A stretch of DNA of 64,000 nt from Mycolicibacterium sp. HK-90 (GCF_030486405.1 NZ_CP129613.1:1240001-1304000), one strand, 5' to 3'. Shown: positions 42,095 through 52,121, counted from the first letter of the stretch. Numbers and translations are program-made. The notes: generated by a model from the letters alone, not told the origin.

Positions 42095-42220
42095 TGTGAA
42101 CCACAAGGTTGTGTGCCGCCAATTCACCTCAGGCAAAAGCGGTTTGGGCGTCAACAAATATGAGTCGATCGGCGCATTCGACGCATGCGTCAGTACTGTC
42201 GTACCGTCGAAACCGTGGAA

Positions 42221-43177
42221 ATGTACAACCAGGCTTTCGAGTGGACGGAAACCAATCGGCACTGGCTCATCGAGGTTCCCATTCGGGTCGTGGCGTACAT
42301 CGTCGTCGCGTTAATCATTCGGTATTTGCTGCACCGCGCGATCGACCGCGCCACCACCGGCCGAACGGGAAAGCCTCGTAGCGGGGACGCGCAAGGGCAA
42401 GAGAAGAAGCCCCCGCTGTTGCGCTATCTGCGGGACCGCGCGTCGGCGAGCAGCAACGGCGCCCGCGCCGCCGAACGCCGAAGACAACGCGCGCAGACCA
42501 TCGGATCGGTGCTCAAGTCCACGACATCCATCGTGCTGCTGGTCTGGATGGTCCTGGCCGCGCTCAGTGTGCTCGGTGTGAACATCGCCCCGTTCATCGC
42601 CTCGGCCGGTGTGGTCGGCCTCGCGATCGGCTTCGGCGCCCAGAACCTGGTCCGCGATTTCGTCAGCGGCGTGTTCATGTTGCTGGAGGACCAGTACGGC
42701 GTCGGCGACAACGTCGACCTCGGCGAGGTGTCCGGCGAAGTGCAGAGCGTCGGGCTGCGGATCACCACCGTTCGCGACATCGACGGCACGCTCTGGTACG
42801 TGCGCAACGGGGAGATCGCCCGCGTCGGGAACATGAGCCAGGAATACGCCGTCGCCCGGGTCGAGGTCCCGGTCGCACTGACCGCGGACCTGGACCGCGC
42901 CGAGCAGGTCGCCGTCGACGCCGCCCACGAGGTCATCGCCGACCCCGCGATGGCCGGCAAGGTCATCGGTGAACCGGAGATGCTCGGCGTGCAGTCGCTG
43001 TCAGCGGACCAGCTCACGTTGCGGATGACGCTGAAGACCCGACCGAACGCGCAGTGGTCGGTGCAGCGCAAGCTCCGTCGGGAGATCCTGCGTGCCTACG
43101 ACGAACACGGCGTCGACCTGCCCTACCCGCAGGGACGCATTCACGCCGTCGTCGGTGGTCGGGACACCGCCACGTAG
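42221..43177 (+). CDS. MscS-family small-conductance mechanosensitive channel
   Basis: 318 aa from the ATG at 42221; an in-frame ATG at 42185 would add 12 residues, and neither has a clear ribosome site. There are three membrane segments: about 18-38 (IEVPIRVVAYIVVALIIRYL), about 105-125 and 130-155. The last contains the pore helix SAGVVGLAIGFGAQNLVRDF, characteristic of MscS. The beta domain (VGDNVDLGEVSGEVQSVGLR) and the C-terminal alpha/beta part follow. The protein should open under membrane tension on hypo-osmotic shock. Confidence 0.92.
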   Translation: MYNQAFEWTETNRHWLIEVPIRVVAYIVVALIIRYLLHRAIDRATTGRTGKPRSGDAQGQEKKPPLLRYLRDRASASSNGARAAERRRQRAQTIGSVLKSTTSIVLLVWMVLAALSVLGVNIAPFIASAGVVGLAIGFGAQNLVRDFVSGVFMLLEDQYGVGDNVDLGEVSGEVQSVGLRITTVRDIDGTLWYVRNGEIARVGNMSQEYAVARVEVPVALTADLDRAEQVAVDAAHEVIADPAMAGKVIGEPEMLGVQSLSADQLTLRMTLKTRPNAQWSVQRKLRREILRAYDEHGVDLPYPQGRIHAVVGGRDTAT

Positions 43178-43224
43178 TTGTCCAGGTCGATATGCTTCTC
43201 GCCCGACCAGCGATACGCCCGAGT

Positions 43225-43289
43225 GATATCACCCGCGATATCGGGTTTCGCAACCACATATCTGTCGCCTGCCCGGTGCTGGTGTGACA
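43225..43289 (+). repeat. ~65-bp dispersed intergenic repeat, copy A
   Basis: It begins with an imperfect 18-bp palindrome, GATATCACCCGCGATATC (43225-43242), followed by GTTTC, ACCACATAT, CTGTC, CCGGTGCTG and TGTGACA. About four fifths of the positions match copy B at 54107. It sits between the MscS gene and the phytase-like lipoprotein gene. Confidence 0.65.
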
Positions 43290-43463
43290 GGCGGGAATCC
43301 CGAGTCGCACCAGGTGGGAACCCGCCGAACGTGGCCCTCGGTCGCAGCTCTCCGCCGAGTCCGGCACGCAATCAGTCGCCCCCTGTTCACCCACTGACCC
43401 CTTACACGTCACCTGGCCACGCCAAGCTTCGTCGACCCATTGCACAACTGAAGAGGGTGGCGA

Positions 43464-45791
43464 ATGAGAACGGCGAGTGCGGCCTATGCCGCAGCGGTGA
43501 CCACGGCGGCGCTGATCCTGGCAGGCTGCACGACCGAGGACCCGAAGCCCGGGGAGACCCAGGACACCCCGAAGGCGACCTCGCCGATCGACTGGAACCT
43601 GCCCGACGCGGACCGCTACCACCGCACGGCCACGTACCCGGTGCACCTCAACAAGCCGGCCGAGGATCCGGTCGAGAACGAGACCGTCGCCGAGATCTCC
43701 ACCGTCACCCCCGACGGCAACACCGTCATCTACACCGACGCCGCGGCCAAGCGCATCGGCTTCGTCGACATCACGAACCCCGCCAAACCCGTTGGCGAGG
43801 GCACACTTTCCCTCGCCGAACTGGGCCACAAGGATGACCAGCCCACCTCGGTCGCCGCGGTCAACGAGTACGTTCTGGTCGTCGTCGACACCACCGGCGG
43901 CGACTTCCCGCACCCCTCCGGCCGCGTCGACATCGTCCGGGTCAACGACCGCACCCGCGTGCACAGCATCGACCTCGGCGGTCAGCCCGACTCGATCGCC
44001 ATCAGCCCCGACGGGACGTTCGCCGCGATCGCAATGGAGAACCAGCGCGACGAGGAGTTCACCCCGCCCGGCAAGGAGGAAGGCGATCTGCCGCAGCCCC
44101 CAACCGGTTTCGTGCAACTGATCGACCTCAAGGGCGCGCCGAACACCTGGAAGCCGCGCAAGGTGGACTTCGACGTCGAAGCCGCGCGGAAAGCCGGGCT
44201 GGATACCCCGGAAGATCTCGAACCGGAGTACGTCAGCATCAACTCCCGCGGCCAGGTCGCCGTGACCCTGCAGGAGAACAACGGCATCGCCATCCTCGAC
44301 GGCCGGGCCGGCACGGTACAGAAGATCTTCAGCGCCGGAAGCCAATCCGTCGACGGGATCGACACCAAAGAGGACGACGCGATCGACCAGACCGGCTCGA
44401 TCCCCGACACCCCGCGCGAACCCGACGCCATCGGCTGGATCGGCGACGACCACCTCGCCACCGCCAACGAGGGCGACTGGAAGGGCGGCACCCGCGGCTG
44501 GACGGTCTTCGACGCCAACACCGGTGACGTGGTCTGGGATGCCGGCAACTCGCTCGAACAGCTCGCCGTCCGCACCGGCCTGCACATCGAAAGCCGTGCG
44601 GAGTCCAAGGGACCCGAGCCGGAAGGCCTGGCCATCACCAACATCGGCGGCAAGCCGACCGCGCTGATCGCCTCGGAACGCAGCAACTTCGTCTCCGTCT
44701 ACGACGTCAGCGACCCCACAGCGCCGACGTTCCGGCAGATCCTGCCGACCACGCCAGGCCCCGAGGGCATCCTGCCGATCCCGTCGCGCAACCTGCTCGC
44801 GATCTCGTCGGAGGCCGACGACGCCGAGAACCACGTGCGCGCCTCGGTCAACCTCTACGGGTACGGCGAACCGTTCGCCGGCGCAGGCAAACCGAACTTC
44901 CCGTCGATCGTCTCCGGCGACATCGATGGCGCGCCGATCGGCTGGGGCGCGCTCGGGGCGCTGACCGCGGACCCGAAGGACGCCAACCGGCTCTACACGG
45001 CCACCGACGTCGCCTACGGCCCGGCCCGCATCCTCGGCGTCGACGTCAACCAGAAGCCCGCCCTGATCGACACCGCACTGCCGATCACCGAAGACGGCAA
45101 GCCCGTCACGCTCGACACCGAGGGCATCGCGGCGCGGCCCGACGGCGGTTTCGTGCTCGCTGTGGAGGGTGAAGACGGTGCGGGTAACCAGGTCGTCTAC
45201 GTGGATGCGACCGGCAAGGTCGAGAAGCGGGTGCCGCTGCCCAATGACGTTGCGGCACAGCTCGGCAGCCAAGGACTGGAAGGCGTTGCGGTCGACGGTG
45301 ACACGGTCTGGGTGGCACTGCAGCGCGAGCTCAAGTCCGACCCGAAGGGCGTGACCCGCATTGGCCGGTACACCCCGGCCGGGGACAAGTGGGAGTGGTT
45401 CGGCTACCAGCTGGACACCACCAGCACCAAGGACGACTGGATCGGGATCTCCGAAATCGCCGTCCACAATGGTGAATTGCTAATCCTGGAGCGTGACAAG
45501 CTCAACGGCCCCGACGCTCGCCTCAAAGCGCTGTACCGGGTGGCGATTCCCGACAGCGCGGGCGTGGCCTCGGCCGCGGACAAGCCGCGGGTGCTGCCGA
45601 AGACGTTGGCCCGCAACCTGTTGCCTGATCTGCAGGCCCCCAATGGCTATGTGCAGGAAAAGGTCGAGGGCTTCGCGATCGCCGGCAACGAGAACCTGTA
45701 CGTGGTGACCGACAACGACGGACTCGACGATGCCAACGGAGAAACTGTGTTCCTCGACCTGGGCCCGGCCGCCGAAGCGCTGAAGGGATAA
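43464..45791 (+). CDS. Lipoprotein, esterase-like/phytase-like beta-propeller
   Basis: 775 aa. Signal peptide with lipobox LILAGC (Cys at 22), so it is an acylated surface or periplasmic protein. Residues about 60-420 form propeller-type repeats (SPDGTFAAIAMENQRDEEF, GTVQKIFSAGSQSVDG, DAIGWIGDDHLATANEGDW), as in choice-of-anchor I proteins. Residues about 450-770 match the esterase-like phytase family (TEDGKPVTLDTEGIAARPDG, EGVAVDGDTVWVALQREL, VTDNDGLDDANGE). The family is thought to hydrolyse phosphate esters or bind cations. The exact substrate is unknown. Confidence 0.82.
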   Translation: MRTASAAYAAAVTTAALILAGCTTEDPKPGETQDTPKATSPIDWNLPDADRYHRTATYPVHLNKPAEDPVENETVAEISTVTPDGNTVIYTDAAAKRIGFVDITNPAKPVGEGTLSLAELGHKDDQPTSVAAVNEYVLVVVDTTGGDFPHPSGRVDIVRVNDRTRVHSIDLGGQPDSIAISPDGTFAAIAMENQRDEEFTPPGKEEGDLPQPPTGFVQLIDLKGAPNTWKPRKVDFDVEAARKAGLDTPEDLEPEYVSINSRGQVAVTLQENNGIAILDGRAGTVQKIFSAGSQSVDGIDTKEDDAIDQTGSIPDTPREPDAIGWIGDDHLATANEGDWKGGTRGWTVFDANTGDVVWDAGNSLEQLAVRTGLHIESRAESKGPEPEGLAITNIGGKPTALIASERSNFVSVYDVSDPTAPTFRQILPTTPGPEGILPIPSRNLLAISSEADDAENHVRASVNLYGYGEPFAGAGKPNFPSIVSGDIDGAPIGWGALGALTADPKDANRLYTATDVAYGPARILGVDVNQKPALIDTALPITEDGKPVTLDTEGIAARPDGGFVLAVEGEDGAGNQVVYVDATGKVEKRVPLPNDVAAQLGSQGLEGVAVDGDTVWVALQRELKSDPKGVTRIGRYTPAGDKWEWFGYQLDTTSTKDDWIGISEIAVHNGELLILERDKLNGPDARLKALYRVAIPDSAGVASAADKPRVLPKTLARNLLPDLQAPNGYVQEKVEGFAIAGNENLYVVTDNDGLDDANGETVFLDLGPAAEALKG

Positions 45792-45824
45792 CGCACGTCA
45801 GCCCCTGAACGTGGCTCGCGTGTC

Positions 45825-46913
45825 ATGATGGCGCGCATGGGGACGGCGCTCATCCGATCCGACAAGTTGTTGATCTTCGGTGGCCTCGCGATCTGCGTGC
45901 TGGCCGGGCTGTCACATTACGGTGGCTGGCCGCACCTGGTCGGTTTCGTGGTCAGCGCCGTGGCGGTCACCGTCTTGGCCTCGGTCGTCGGCTTGGCCGT
46001 CGATCAACTCGGCGACCGGTTCGGGCCCGGCGCGACCGGTGTTCTGCAGTCGGCACTCGGCAACCTGCCGGAGCTGTTCATCTGCATCTTCGCGCTCAAG
46101 GCCGGACTGGTCGATGTGGTGCGGGCGGCGCTCATCGGTTCCATCCTGGCCAACCTGCTGCTGGTGCTGGGCCTGGCGTTCCTGGTGGGTGGACTGAAGC
46201 ACGGCCCGCAGAAACTCGGCTCGGCCCAGGTCCGCACCATCCTGGTGCTGATGGTGCTGTCGGTCACCGCCATGGCGATACCGTCGATCGCGCACGAGGT
46301 GCACGCCCCGGCCTCCGAGCACGAAGTGTCGTTCTCGATGATCGTGTCTGTCGTCCTGCTGGTGCTGTTCGCGCTGTCCTTGCCGTACTCGCTGCGGCGC
46401 GACAAGTCCAAGACCAGCGACCCCGTGCCGCAGCCACACAGGGAGCCGCCTCGGTGGCCAGTCGGCTTGGCGATCGGCATGCTGGCCATCGCGGGCGGGT
46501 CGGCGGCGTTCGTCTCGGATTGGTTCGTCGCCGCGCTGGAACCGGCGATGGACTCGCTCAACATTTCTCAGGCCTTCGCCGGTTTGGTGATCGTGGCCAT
46601 CGCCGGCAACGCGGTCGAGAACGTCGTCGGTGTGCAATTGGCGGCCAGGAACCAGTCCGAGTACGCGTTCTCGATCATCCTGAACAGCCCGATCCAGATC
46701 GCCCTGGTGCTGGCCCCGGTGCTGGTGCTGGTGAGTCAGTTCTTCGGGCTGGCATCACTGACCCTGGTGTTCGGGCCGATGCTGATCGTCGCGCTGCTGG
46801 TCGCCGTCGTGCTCGCCGCGATCATCGCCTTCGACGGGGAATCGACTTGGCTGGAAGGCGCGGCGCTGATCGCGCTGTACTGCATCATCGCCGCCTCGTT
46901 CTGGTGGGGATGA
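45825..46913 (+). CDS. Calcium/proton antiporter (CaCA family, ChaA/Cax type)
   Basis: 362 aa and about 11 membrane segments. Both alpha repeats show the family signature: GNLPELFICIFALKAG in the first half and GNAVENVVGVQLAARNQSE in the second. An acidic/His-rich loop (HEVHAPASEHE) lies between, as in Cax exchangers. The protein exports Ca2+ (or Na+/K+) in exchange for H+. It follows the lipoprotein gene by 33 nt on the same strand, so co-transcription is possible. Confidence 0.9.
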   Translation: MMARMGTALIRSDKLLIFGGLAICVLAGLSHYGGWPHLVGFVVSAVAVTVLASVVGLAVDQLGDRFGPGATGVLQSALGNLPELFICIFALKAGLVDVVRAALIGSILANLLLVLGLAFLVGGLKHGPQKLGSAQVRTILVLMVLSVTAMAIPSIAHEVHAPASEHEVSFSMIVSVVLLVLFALSLPYSLRRDKSKTSDPVPQPHREPPRWPVGLAIGMLAIAGGSAAFVSDWFVAALEPAMDSLNISQAFAGLVIVAIAGNAVENVVGVQLAARNQSEYAFSIILNSPIQIALVLAPVLVLVSQFFGLASLTLVFGPMLIVALLVAVVLAAIIAFDGESTWLEGAALIALYCIIAASFWWG

Positions 46914-46978
46914 CGCGTCAGACCTGAAAGGCGAACGCCTGGCGTGCGCCGCGGCGACGTTCGACAACGGCATCGGCC

Positions 46979-48136
46979 TCAGTAGATCGTGCGGTAGAGC
47001 TCCATGATCTCCCCGTGGGTCGGAATCCGCGGGTTGTTGCTCGGTGACCCGGACGCCAACGCCTGCGTTGCCATGATGTCCAGCCGTGCCTCCCAGTCGG
47101 TCTGCTCGATGCCGTATGCCCGGGGAGACGGCACCGCGACGTCGGCGCAGAGCTGTTCTAGCTCGGTCACCAAGGCGTTCGCTGCCGGACGGTCTTCAGT
47201 GGATTGCGGTACCACGCCCATCGCCCTGGCGCAGTCGGCATACCGGTCGACTGAGGCGTCGATCGAGAACTTGGTGACCGCAGGCAGCAACATGGCGTTG
47301 GACAGGCCGTGTGCGACGTGGAAATGGCCCCCGATCGGCCGGCTCATGCCGTGCACCAGCGCGACGCTGGAATTCGAGAAGGCCATGCCCGCCTGGGTCG
47401 AGGCCAGCATCATGGCCTCGCGTGCTTCACGGTCGGTGCCGTCGGCGTAGGCCCGTCGCAGATGCCGCGAAATCGACGACATCGCCGCCAAGGCGAGGGC
47501 ATCGGTGAACCGGCTGGCCCGTCGGCTCACGTACGCCTCGATGGCGTGGGTCAGCGCGTCGACCCCGGTGTCGGCGGTCAGCCGGGCCGGCATGGACACG
47601 GTCAGCTCGAAGTCGACGACGATGCCGATCGGCAGAAATGACAGGCCGGGGCAGAGCATCTTCTCGTCGGTGGCATCGTCGGTGACGACCGTGAATTGTG
47701 TTGCTTCCGAGCCGCTTCCAGCAGTGGTCGGCACGGCGACGATCGGGAGCGCCGGACCGGAGTAGCTGCTCGGTGCCTTGTACGACGTGATGTTCTCGTC
47801 GGTGGCCGACAGCACGGCCAACGCCTTGGCGGTGTCCATTGGGCTGCCGCCGCCGAAACCGATGACGCCGTCGGCGTTGTGGGCGCGTGCCAGTTCCACC
47901 CCTGCGGTGAGCGAGGCGGCCGTCGGGTCGGGCACGGTATCGGAGAACACCGCGACGTCGGCTCCCGCGGCTTGCATGGTCTTGACGAGCCGTTCGGCTT
48001 GACCGGTCTCAGTGAGGAACTTGTCGGTGACCAGCAGAGGCCTGCAGATGTTGAGCTGAGTGATGACGGATCCGAGGTCTTCGACCGATCCGGCACCGAT
48101 CTTGGCGAAGCGGGGGAGTGCGATGTTCACAGTCAT
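46979..48136 (-). CDS. Iron-containing alcohol dehydrogenase
   Basis: 385 aa from the ATG at 48136; the frame extends to 48241, but the extra residues are not family-like. Typical group III ADH features: GFGGGSPMDTAKA (NAD(P) binding), PTTAGSGSEAT, the metal ligands Asp and His in DTGVDALTHAIEAY, and the later His residues in ALVHGMSRPIGGHFHVAHG. It oxidises or reduces short alcohols or aldehydes with NAD. It diverges from the LysR gene, with a shared palindromic site between. Confidence 0.92.
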   Translation of the reverse strand: MTVNIALPRFAKIGAGSVEDLGSVITQLNICRPLLVTDKFLTETGQAERLVKTMQAAGADVAVFSDTVPDPTAASLTAGVELARAHNADGVIGFGGGSPMDTAKALAVLSATDENITSYKAPSSYSGPALPIVAVPTTAGSGSEATQFTVVTDDATDEKMLCPGLSFLPIGIVVDFELTVSMPARLTADTGVDALTHAIEAYVSRRASRFTDALALAAMSSISRHLRRAYADGTDREAREAMMLASTQAGMAFSNSSVALVHGMSRPIGGHFHVAHGLSNAMLLPAVTKFSIDASVDRYADCARAMGVVPQSTEDRPAANALVTELEQLCADVAVPSPRAYGIEQTDWEARLDIMATQALASGSPSNNPRIPTHGEIMELYRTIY

Positions 48137-48284
48137 GGAGCCGTCCTCACATTGTTTGGGGAAGTTGTGGTCGAAACCGCCGGAGCGCGAGGCGATCTCG
48201 TTACGGGGAGCTGAGTGGCTCCGGTCATGAACCATGCTCACCGCTCATTCGTGCACCAGTCAACGGCCAATGGCGCACATGCGC

Positions 48285-48298
48285 GTGCACATTTGCAC
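48285..48298. promoter_or_regulatory. Probable LysR operator, site 1
   Basis: GTGCA-CATT-TGCAC, a perfect 5-bp inverted repeat, 17 nt before the LysR ATG at 48315 and about 150 nt upstream of the divergent dehydrogenase gene. The same palindrome (different spacer) occurs at 52301, upstream of the permease-amidase operon. Confidence 0.6.
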
Positions 48299-48314
48299 GT
48301 GTAGGTTTATCGCC

Positions 48315-49211
48315 ATGTTCAGCGCCGACAACCTGCGCTTCTTCCTGGAAGTGGCGCGCACGGGACGGCTCAATGAGGCCGCTCGCAATCTGGGGGTGGA
48401 CCACACCACCGTCGGCCGGCGCATCACCGCCTTGGAAAAGTCGTTCGGGGAACGGCTTTTCGACCGCTCGCCGGGCGGATGGCATCTGACCGAGGCCGGC
48501 GCGGATCTGCTGCCACGCGCGGAGACGGTGGAATCGGCCGTCATCGCGGCGTACGACGCGCGAACCTCCACGGCCGGACCGCTCACCGGCACGGTGCGAA
48601 TGGTGACGCCGGACGGGTTCGGCGCCTTTGTCGTGGCACCACGGCTCGTCGAACTACGACGGGCCCATCCCCATCTGGACGTCGAGCTCGTCACCGCAAC
48701 CGAACACGGGTCGCTGTCCGCCCGTCACTTCGACATCGCGGTCACACTCGAGCAGCCGACACCGCGCGCGGTGCATGTGCACCATCTTGCCGGCTACGAC
48801 CTGCGGCTCTACGCCGCACCGGAATACCTCCGCACCGCGCCCCCGGTCGCGGAACTCATCGATCTCACGGACCACACGCTGGTCTGGTACATCGACGCCC
48901 TGCTCGACGTGGCACCGCTGCGGATCCTCGAGTCGCTGCCACACAAGCAGCGGGTCGCGGTCCAGACCAACAACATCACCGGCCACTGGACCGCGGCGCG
49001 CAGCGGGCTGGGTATCGCTCCGCTGCCGGAATACGTCGGTGAACCCGACGACTCGCTGGAAGTGGTTCTGCCGCAGAAATTTTCGGTACGCCGCAATTAC
49101 TGGATGGTCGTCCCGCGGGAAATGCAGCAGCTCGGGCGGGTACGGGCCGTCGCGCAGTTCCTGCGTTCGACGGTGGCGGCCAGCCCCTACCTCGCCCAAG
49201 CCGACTGGTAA
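48315..49211 (+). CDS. LysR-family transcriptional regulator
   Basis: 298 aa from the ATG at 48315. N-terminal wHTH: NLRFFLEVARTGRLNEAARN, then TTVGRRITALEKSFGERLFD. A substrate-binding domain follows, with GTVRMVTPDGFGAFVVAP. It diverges from the iron alcohol dehydrogenase gene and converges on the amidase gene (4 nt between the stops). LysR regulators usually control the divergent gene and themselves; the two GTGCA-N4-TGCAC sites suggest that this one also controls the permease-amidase operon. Confidence 0.93.
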   Translation: MFSADNLRFFLEVARTGRLNEAARNLGVDHTTVGRRITALEKSFGERLFDRSPGGWHLTEAGADLLPRAETVESAVIAAYDARTSTAGPLTGTVRMVTPDGFGAFVVAPRLVELRRAHPHLDVELVTATEHGSLSARHFDIAVTLEQPTPRAVHVHHLAGYDLRLYAAPEYLRTAPPVAELIDLTDHTLVWYIDALLDVAPLRILESLPHKQRVAVQTNNITGHWTAARSGLGIAPLPEYVGEPDDSLEVVLPQKFSVRRNYWMVVPREMQQLGRVRAVAQFLRSTVAASPYLAQADW

Positions 49212-49215
49212 CACC

Positions 49216-50634
49216 TCACACCGCGGGATGCTCCTTGTTCCACGGGGTCGCTGCCTGGAAGGCGCCGACGACGTCGACAAGCCGGCGCTCCTCGAATGCG
49301 CTCCCGACCATCTGGAGGCCGACCGGGAAGGCGTGGCCGGCTTCGGTGGTGGTGAAGCCGCCGGGGAAGGTGATGGTCGGTAGTTGCGACAGGGTGAACG
49401 GCACCGTGAATCGGTGCACCCCGGCGGTGGTCTCCTCGTCCATCCGGATCATCTTCTCGACCGGCGGCGCGATGAAGGACATCGCCGGGATCAGCGCCGA
49501 GTCCACCTGCGCCAGCGCCGTCTCCATCTGACCCTTGAACTTCAGCCGCCGCTGCAACAGTTCGTCATATTCGATGCCGGACATGGCAATTCCGCGATCG
49601 ATCAGTTCACTGAGGGCCGGACCGTAGCTGTCCTGGTGTTCCGGGTACAGCCCACGGTGCGCACGAGCGGTCTGCACGGCGCACACGCCGAACCAGTCGG
49701 TGATGGCCTCGGTCGGGTCGGGCAGGGTGATCGGAACGAGCTCGGCACCGAGATCGCGCAGCGCCTGCTCAGCCTCCCGGTGCGCCTTCTCGACGTCGAT
49801 GCTGACCTCGCGATAGCTCCACTCCGGGTCGATCCCGATCCGGACCCCGGTGAGGGAGGCCGGTGAGTGGGTGTCGAACTGAGGCACCGGCCGCAACGAT
49901 GCGGTCGGATCTCGGGGGTCGGCACCGGCAATGGCGCCCAGGATCAGGCCCGCGTCGCGGGCCGAACGGCAGATCGGCCCCACGTGATCGAGTGTTGCGG
50001 CGAGTTCGACGACACCGGCCCGGCTGACCCGGCCCCACGTCGGTTTCAGGCCCGTCGCTCCGTTGGAGGCCGACGGCATCCGGATCGACCCGCCCGTATC
50101 AGACCCCAGCGCACCGAAACACAGCCCGGCAACGGGGGCGACGCCGCTGCCACTCGAGGACACTCCCACCCAACGATTCGGATCCCAGGGGTTGAGCGGT
50201 GCCTTGAACGGGGGTGTGTGCTCGGTGTAGACGCCCTCGGTGGTGTGCACCTTGCCCACGATGACGGCCCCGGCCTGCTCAAGCCGTTCGACGACAGTGG
50301 CCGAGCTGTCGGCCACCTGCCCGGCCCGGATCGCCATCCCGGCCTCGGTCCGCCATCCGGCCTTGTCGTAAATATCCTTGATGGCCAACGGAATACCATC
50401 CAGCGGACCGCGCGTCGTGCCGGCCTTGCGTCGTTCGTCGGATTGATCGGCCTGGGCCAGGGCCTCATCCGGTGCGACGAAGGCGTAGGACCCGAGGCGC
50501 TGATCGACCGTGGCGATCCGGTCGAGTGTCAGCTGGGTCAGTTGCCGCGCGGTGACGTCGCCGGCGGCCAGCATGTCGACCAGCTCGCAGATCTCCCGGT
50601 AGTGCAGGCCGTCTGCCGAACCCGTTTCCATCAT
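49216..50634 (-). CDS. Amidase signature-family hydrolase
   Basis: 472 aa; GGGAGA 8 nt before the ATG at 50634. The Ser-cisSer-Lys triad is visible: Lys in PLAIKDIYDKAG, cis-Ser and nucleophile region in WVGVSSSGSGVAPVAG and GALGSDTGGSIRMPS. The family hydrolyses amides, ureides or carbamates, or acts in Glu-tRNA amidation. It follows the NCS1 permease by 32 nt on the same strand, so the substrate is probably what the permease imports (a cyclic or linear amide such as a hydantoin or pyrimidine product). Confidence 0.9.
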   Translation of the reverse strand: MMETGSADGLHYREICELVDMLAAGDVTARQLTQLTLDRIATVDQRLGSYAFVAPDEALAQADQSDERRKAGTTRGPLDGIPLAIKDIYDKAGWRTEAGMAIRAGQVADSSATVVERLEQAGAVIVGKVHTTEGVYTEHTPPFKAPLNPWDPNRWVGVSSSGSGVAPVAGLCFGALGSDTGGSIRMPSASNGATGLKPTWGRVSRAGVVELAATLDHVGPICRSARDAGLILGAIAGADPRDPTASLRPVPQFDTHSPASLTGVRIGIDPEWSYREVSIDVEKAHREAEQALRDLGAELVPITLPDPTEAITDWFGVCAVQTARAHRGLYPEHQDSYGPALSELIDRGIAMSGIEYDELLQRRLKFKGQMETALAQVDSALIPAMSFIAPPVEKMIRMDEETTAGVHRFTVPFTLSQLPTITFPGGFTTTEAGHAFPVGLQMVGSAFEERRLVDVVGAFQAATPWNKEHPAV

Positions 50635-50666
50635 TCGTCAATCTCCCTGTGTTTCAGACTGTTTGG

Positions 50667-52121
50667 TCACTCAACCACGGCGACGCACTGGTCGTCCGGC
50701 AGCTCGTCGTCGATACCCGAGGTGGCGGAACCGTACTGCGATCCCCGGGTGATGATGGTGAGCGGGATGTACACGATCGGTCCCAGCAGCATGGCCGCGA
50801 ACGAGGCGAAGTGCAATGGGTAGACGCCGAACACGCCCAGAGCGCCCAGGGCGAGGCCCGCTGCCAGCGCCACCATGCCGCACAGGTTCCAGTCCTTGAC
50901 CCGGCCCTCGCGGAACTCGATCTGACTGCTCGGAGCGAGTTTGAGCAGCTTGCGGCAGACGAAGTAGTCGCTGAGCAGGATGAAAATCCAGGTATTGGTC
51001 ATGATGCCCGTCACCGCCAAGAACTTGTCGGTGTACTGCAGCACGTTGATCGGATACAGCACCACGCCGAGCACGACCAATAGCACCATCCACCATTGCC
51101 GGCCGATGCGTTTGGGGGAGAGCACATCCCAGGCATTGGACAGGGCGAGCGAACCGGAGTACAGATTCATCACGTTGATCCGCACTTGGGTCAGGATCGC
51201 GAAGATCACGCCGAGCACACCCATCACCACCGCGAAGATCAACCCGGGATCGGTGGCGGCCAGTTCCTGCTCGGCGCGGCTGCCGTCGAAATGCGAGATC
51301 ATCGTGAAGCCGAGGAACACCCCCAGCACCATCACGACGGCGATCATCAGCAACTCGACGAGCATCACGCCCGCGGTGCCGACATAGGAAACCGACCGCT
51401 TCACGAACCGGCCGTAGTCGGTGGCGATCAGGGCCTGGAACACCACCTGGCCGTTGGCCAGGCTCAGCGCCTGCCACATCGCGGTGGCCGATACGCCGTC
51501 CTGGACCACCCATTCCCCGGGCCCGACGAGCACGTAGCCATTGGCCAGCATCACCATGCCGACGACGAAGAGGATCAGGAAGATCGGCATGCCGAACCGC
51601 TGCAGGATGTTCATCGAATGCATGCCGCGCCAGGAGTAGTACAGCGCGATGAGCGCGACGATGCCGAACACCACGCTGGCGGCCGCTGAATTGATTGGTA
51701 TTCCGGCGATTTCGCTCAAGCCATGCGAAACGATGCTGCCTTCGAAGATGAAGTAGAACACGTAGTTCACCGCGTAGACGAACGACGCGATCGCCGAACC
51801 GCGGGCACCGAAACCGAGTCCGCGGGACAGCAGCGGCAGCGACAGGCCTTCCTGGCTGGCGATTCTCATCACCAGCGCGCCGACGATGGTGGCGCCGACG
51901 ATCATGTAGGCGATCGGGATGAGCAGCATCGGCCAGCCCACCAGGAAGCCCATCTGACCACCGAGGGCGAACCAGAACATCGCGGTGACGTTCCCGGTGA
52001 GAACGAGCAGGATCGCCGGCCGGCGCCAACGCTGACTGTCCGGGACGCGAGTCGTCGCGTAGCTCTCGATCTGGTCGTCGAGGCTGGTGGCCGGCCCCTG
52101 GAAATAGCTGCTGAAGTTCAA
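50667..52121 (-). CDS. NCS1-family nucleobase/allantoin-type permease
   Basis: 484 aa with about 12 membrane segments. FSSYFQGPATSLDDQIESY near the start, GLGFGARGSAIASFVYAVN and the later YSGSLALSNAWDVLSPKRIG with ILLSDYFVCRKL match the cytosine-purine permease (NCS1) family. Its operon includes the amidase downstream and there is a probable LysR operator about 180 nt upstream, so it likely imports a nitrogenous heterocycle for degradation. Confidence 0.92.
   Translation of the reverse strand: MNFSSYFQGPATSLDDQIESYATTRVPDSQRWRRPAILLVLTGNVTAMFWFALGGQMGFLVGWPMLLIPIAYMIVGATIVGALVMRIASQEGLSLPLLSRGLGFGARGSAIASFVYAVNYVFYFIFEGSIVSHGLSEIAGIPINSAAASVVFGIVALIALYYSWRGMHSMNILQRFGMPIFLILFVVGMVMLANGYVLVGPGEWVVQDGVSATAMWQALSLANGQVVFQALIATDYGRFVKRSVSYVGTAGVMLVELLMIAVVMVLGVFLGFTMISHFDGSRAEQELAATDPGLIFAVVMGVLGVIFAILTQVRINVMNLYSGSLALSNAWDVLSPKRIGRQWWMVLLVVLGVVLYPINVLQYTDKFLAVTGIMTNTWIFILLSDYFVCRKLLKLAPSSQIEFREGRVKDWNLCGMVALAAGLALGALGVFGVYPLHFASFAAMLLGPIVYIPLTIITRGSQYGSATSGIDDELPDDQCVAVVE

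Noticed and set aside
43014..45467. 817-residue - strand open frame
   Set aside because: Antisense shadow of the MscS and lipoprotein genes, with Asp/Val/Gly/Arg-biased composition typical of high-GC reverse frames.
46929..46942. AGGCG-AA-CGCCT as a terminator between the antiporter and dehydrogenase genes
   Set aside because: Loop of 2 nt and no T-run; too weak to call.
48021..48043. TTGTCGGTG, as in the repeated promoter element
   Set aside because: It lies inside the coding sequence of the iron alcohol dehydrogenase; the hexamer after 8 nt is AGGCCT and no hairpin follows.
51025..51047. TTGTCGGTG-N8-CACGTT, formally similar to the damage-type promoter
   Set aside because: Inside the permease gene and without the GTyCGGCT/hairpin tail. 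It is recorded because it shows the core motif alone can arise by chance.
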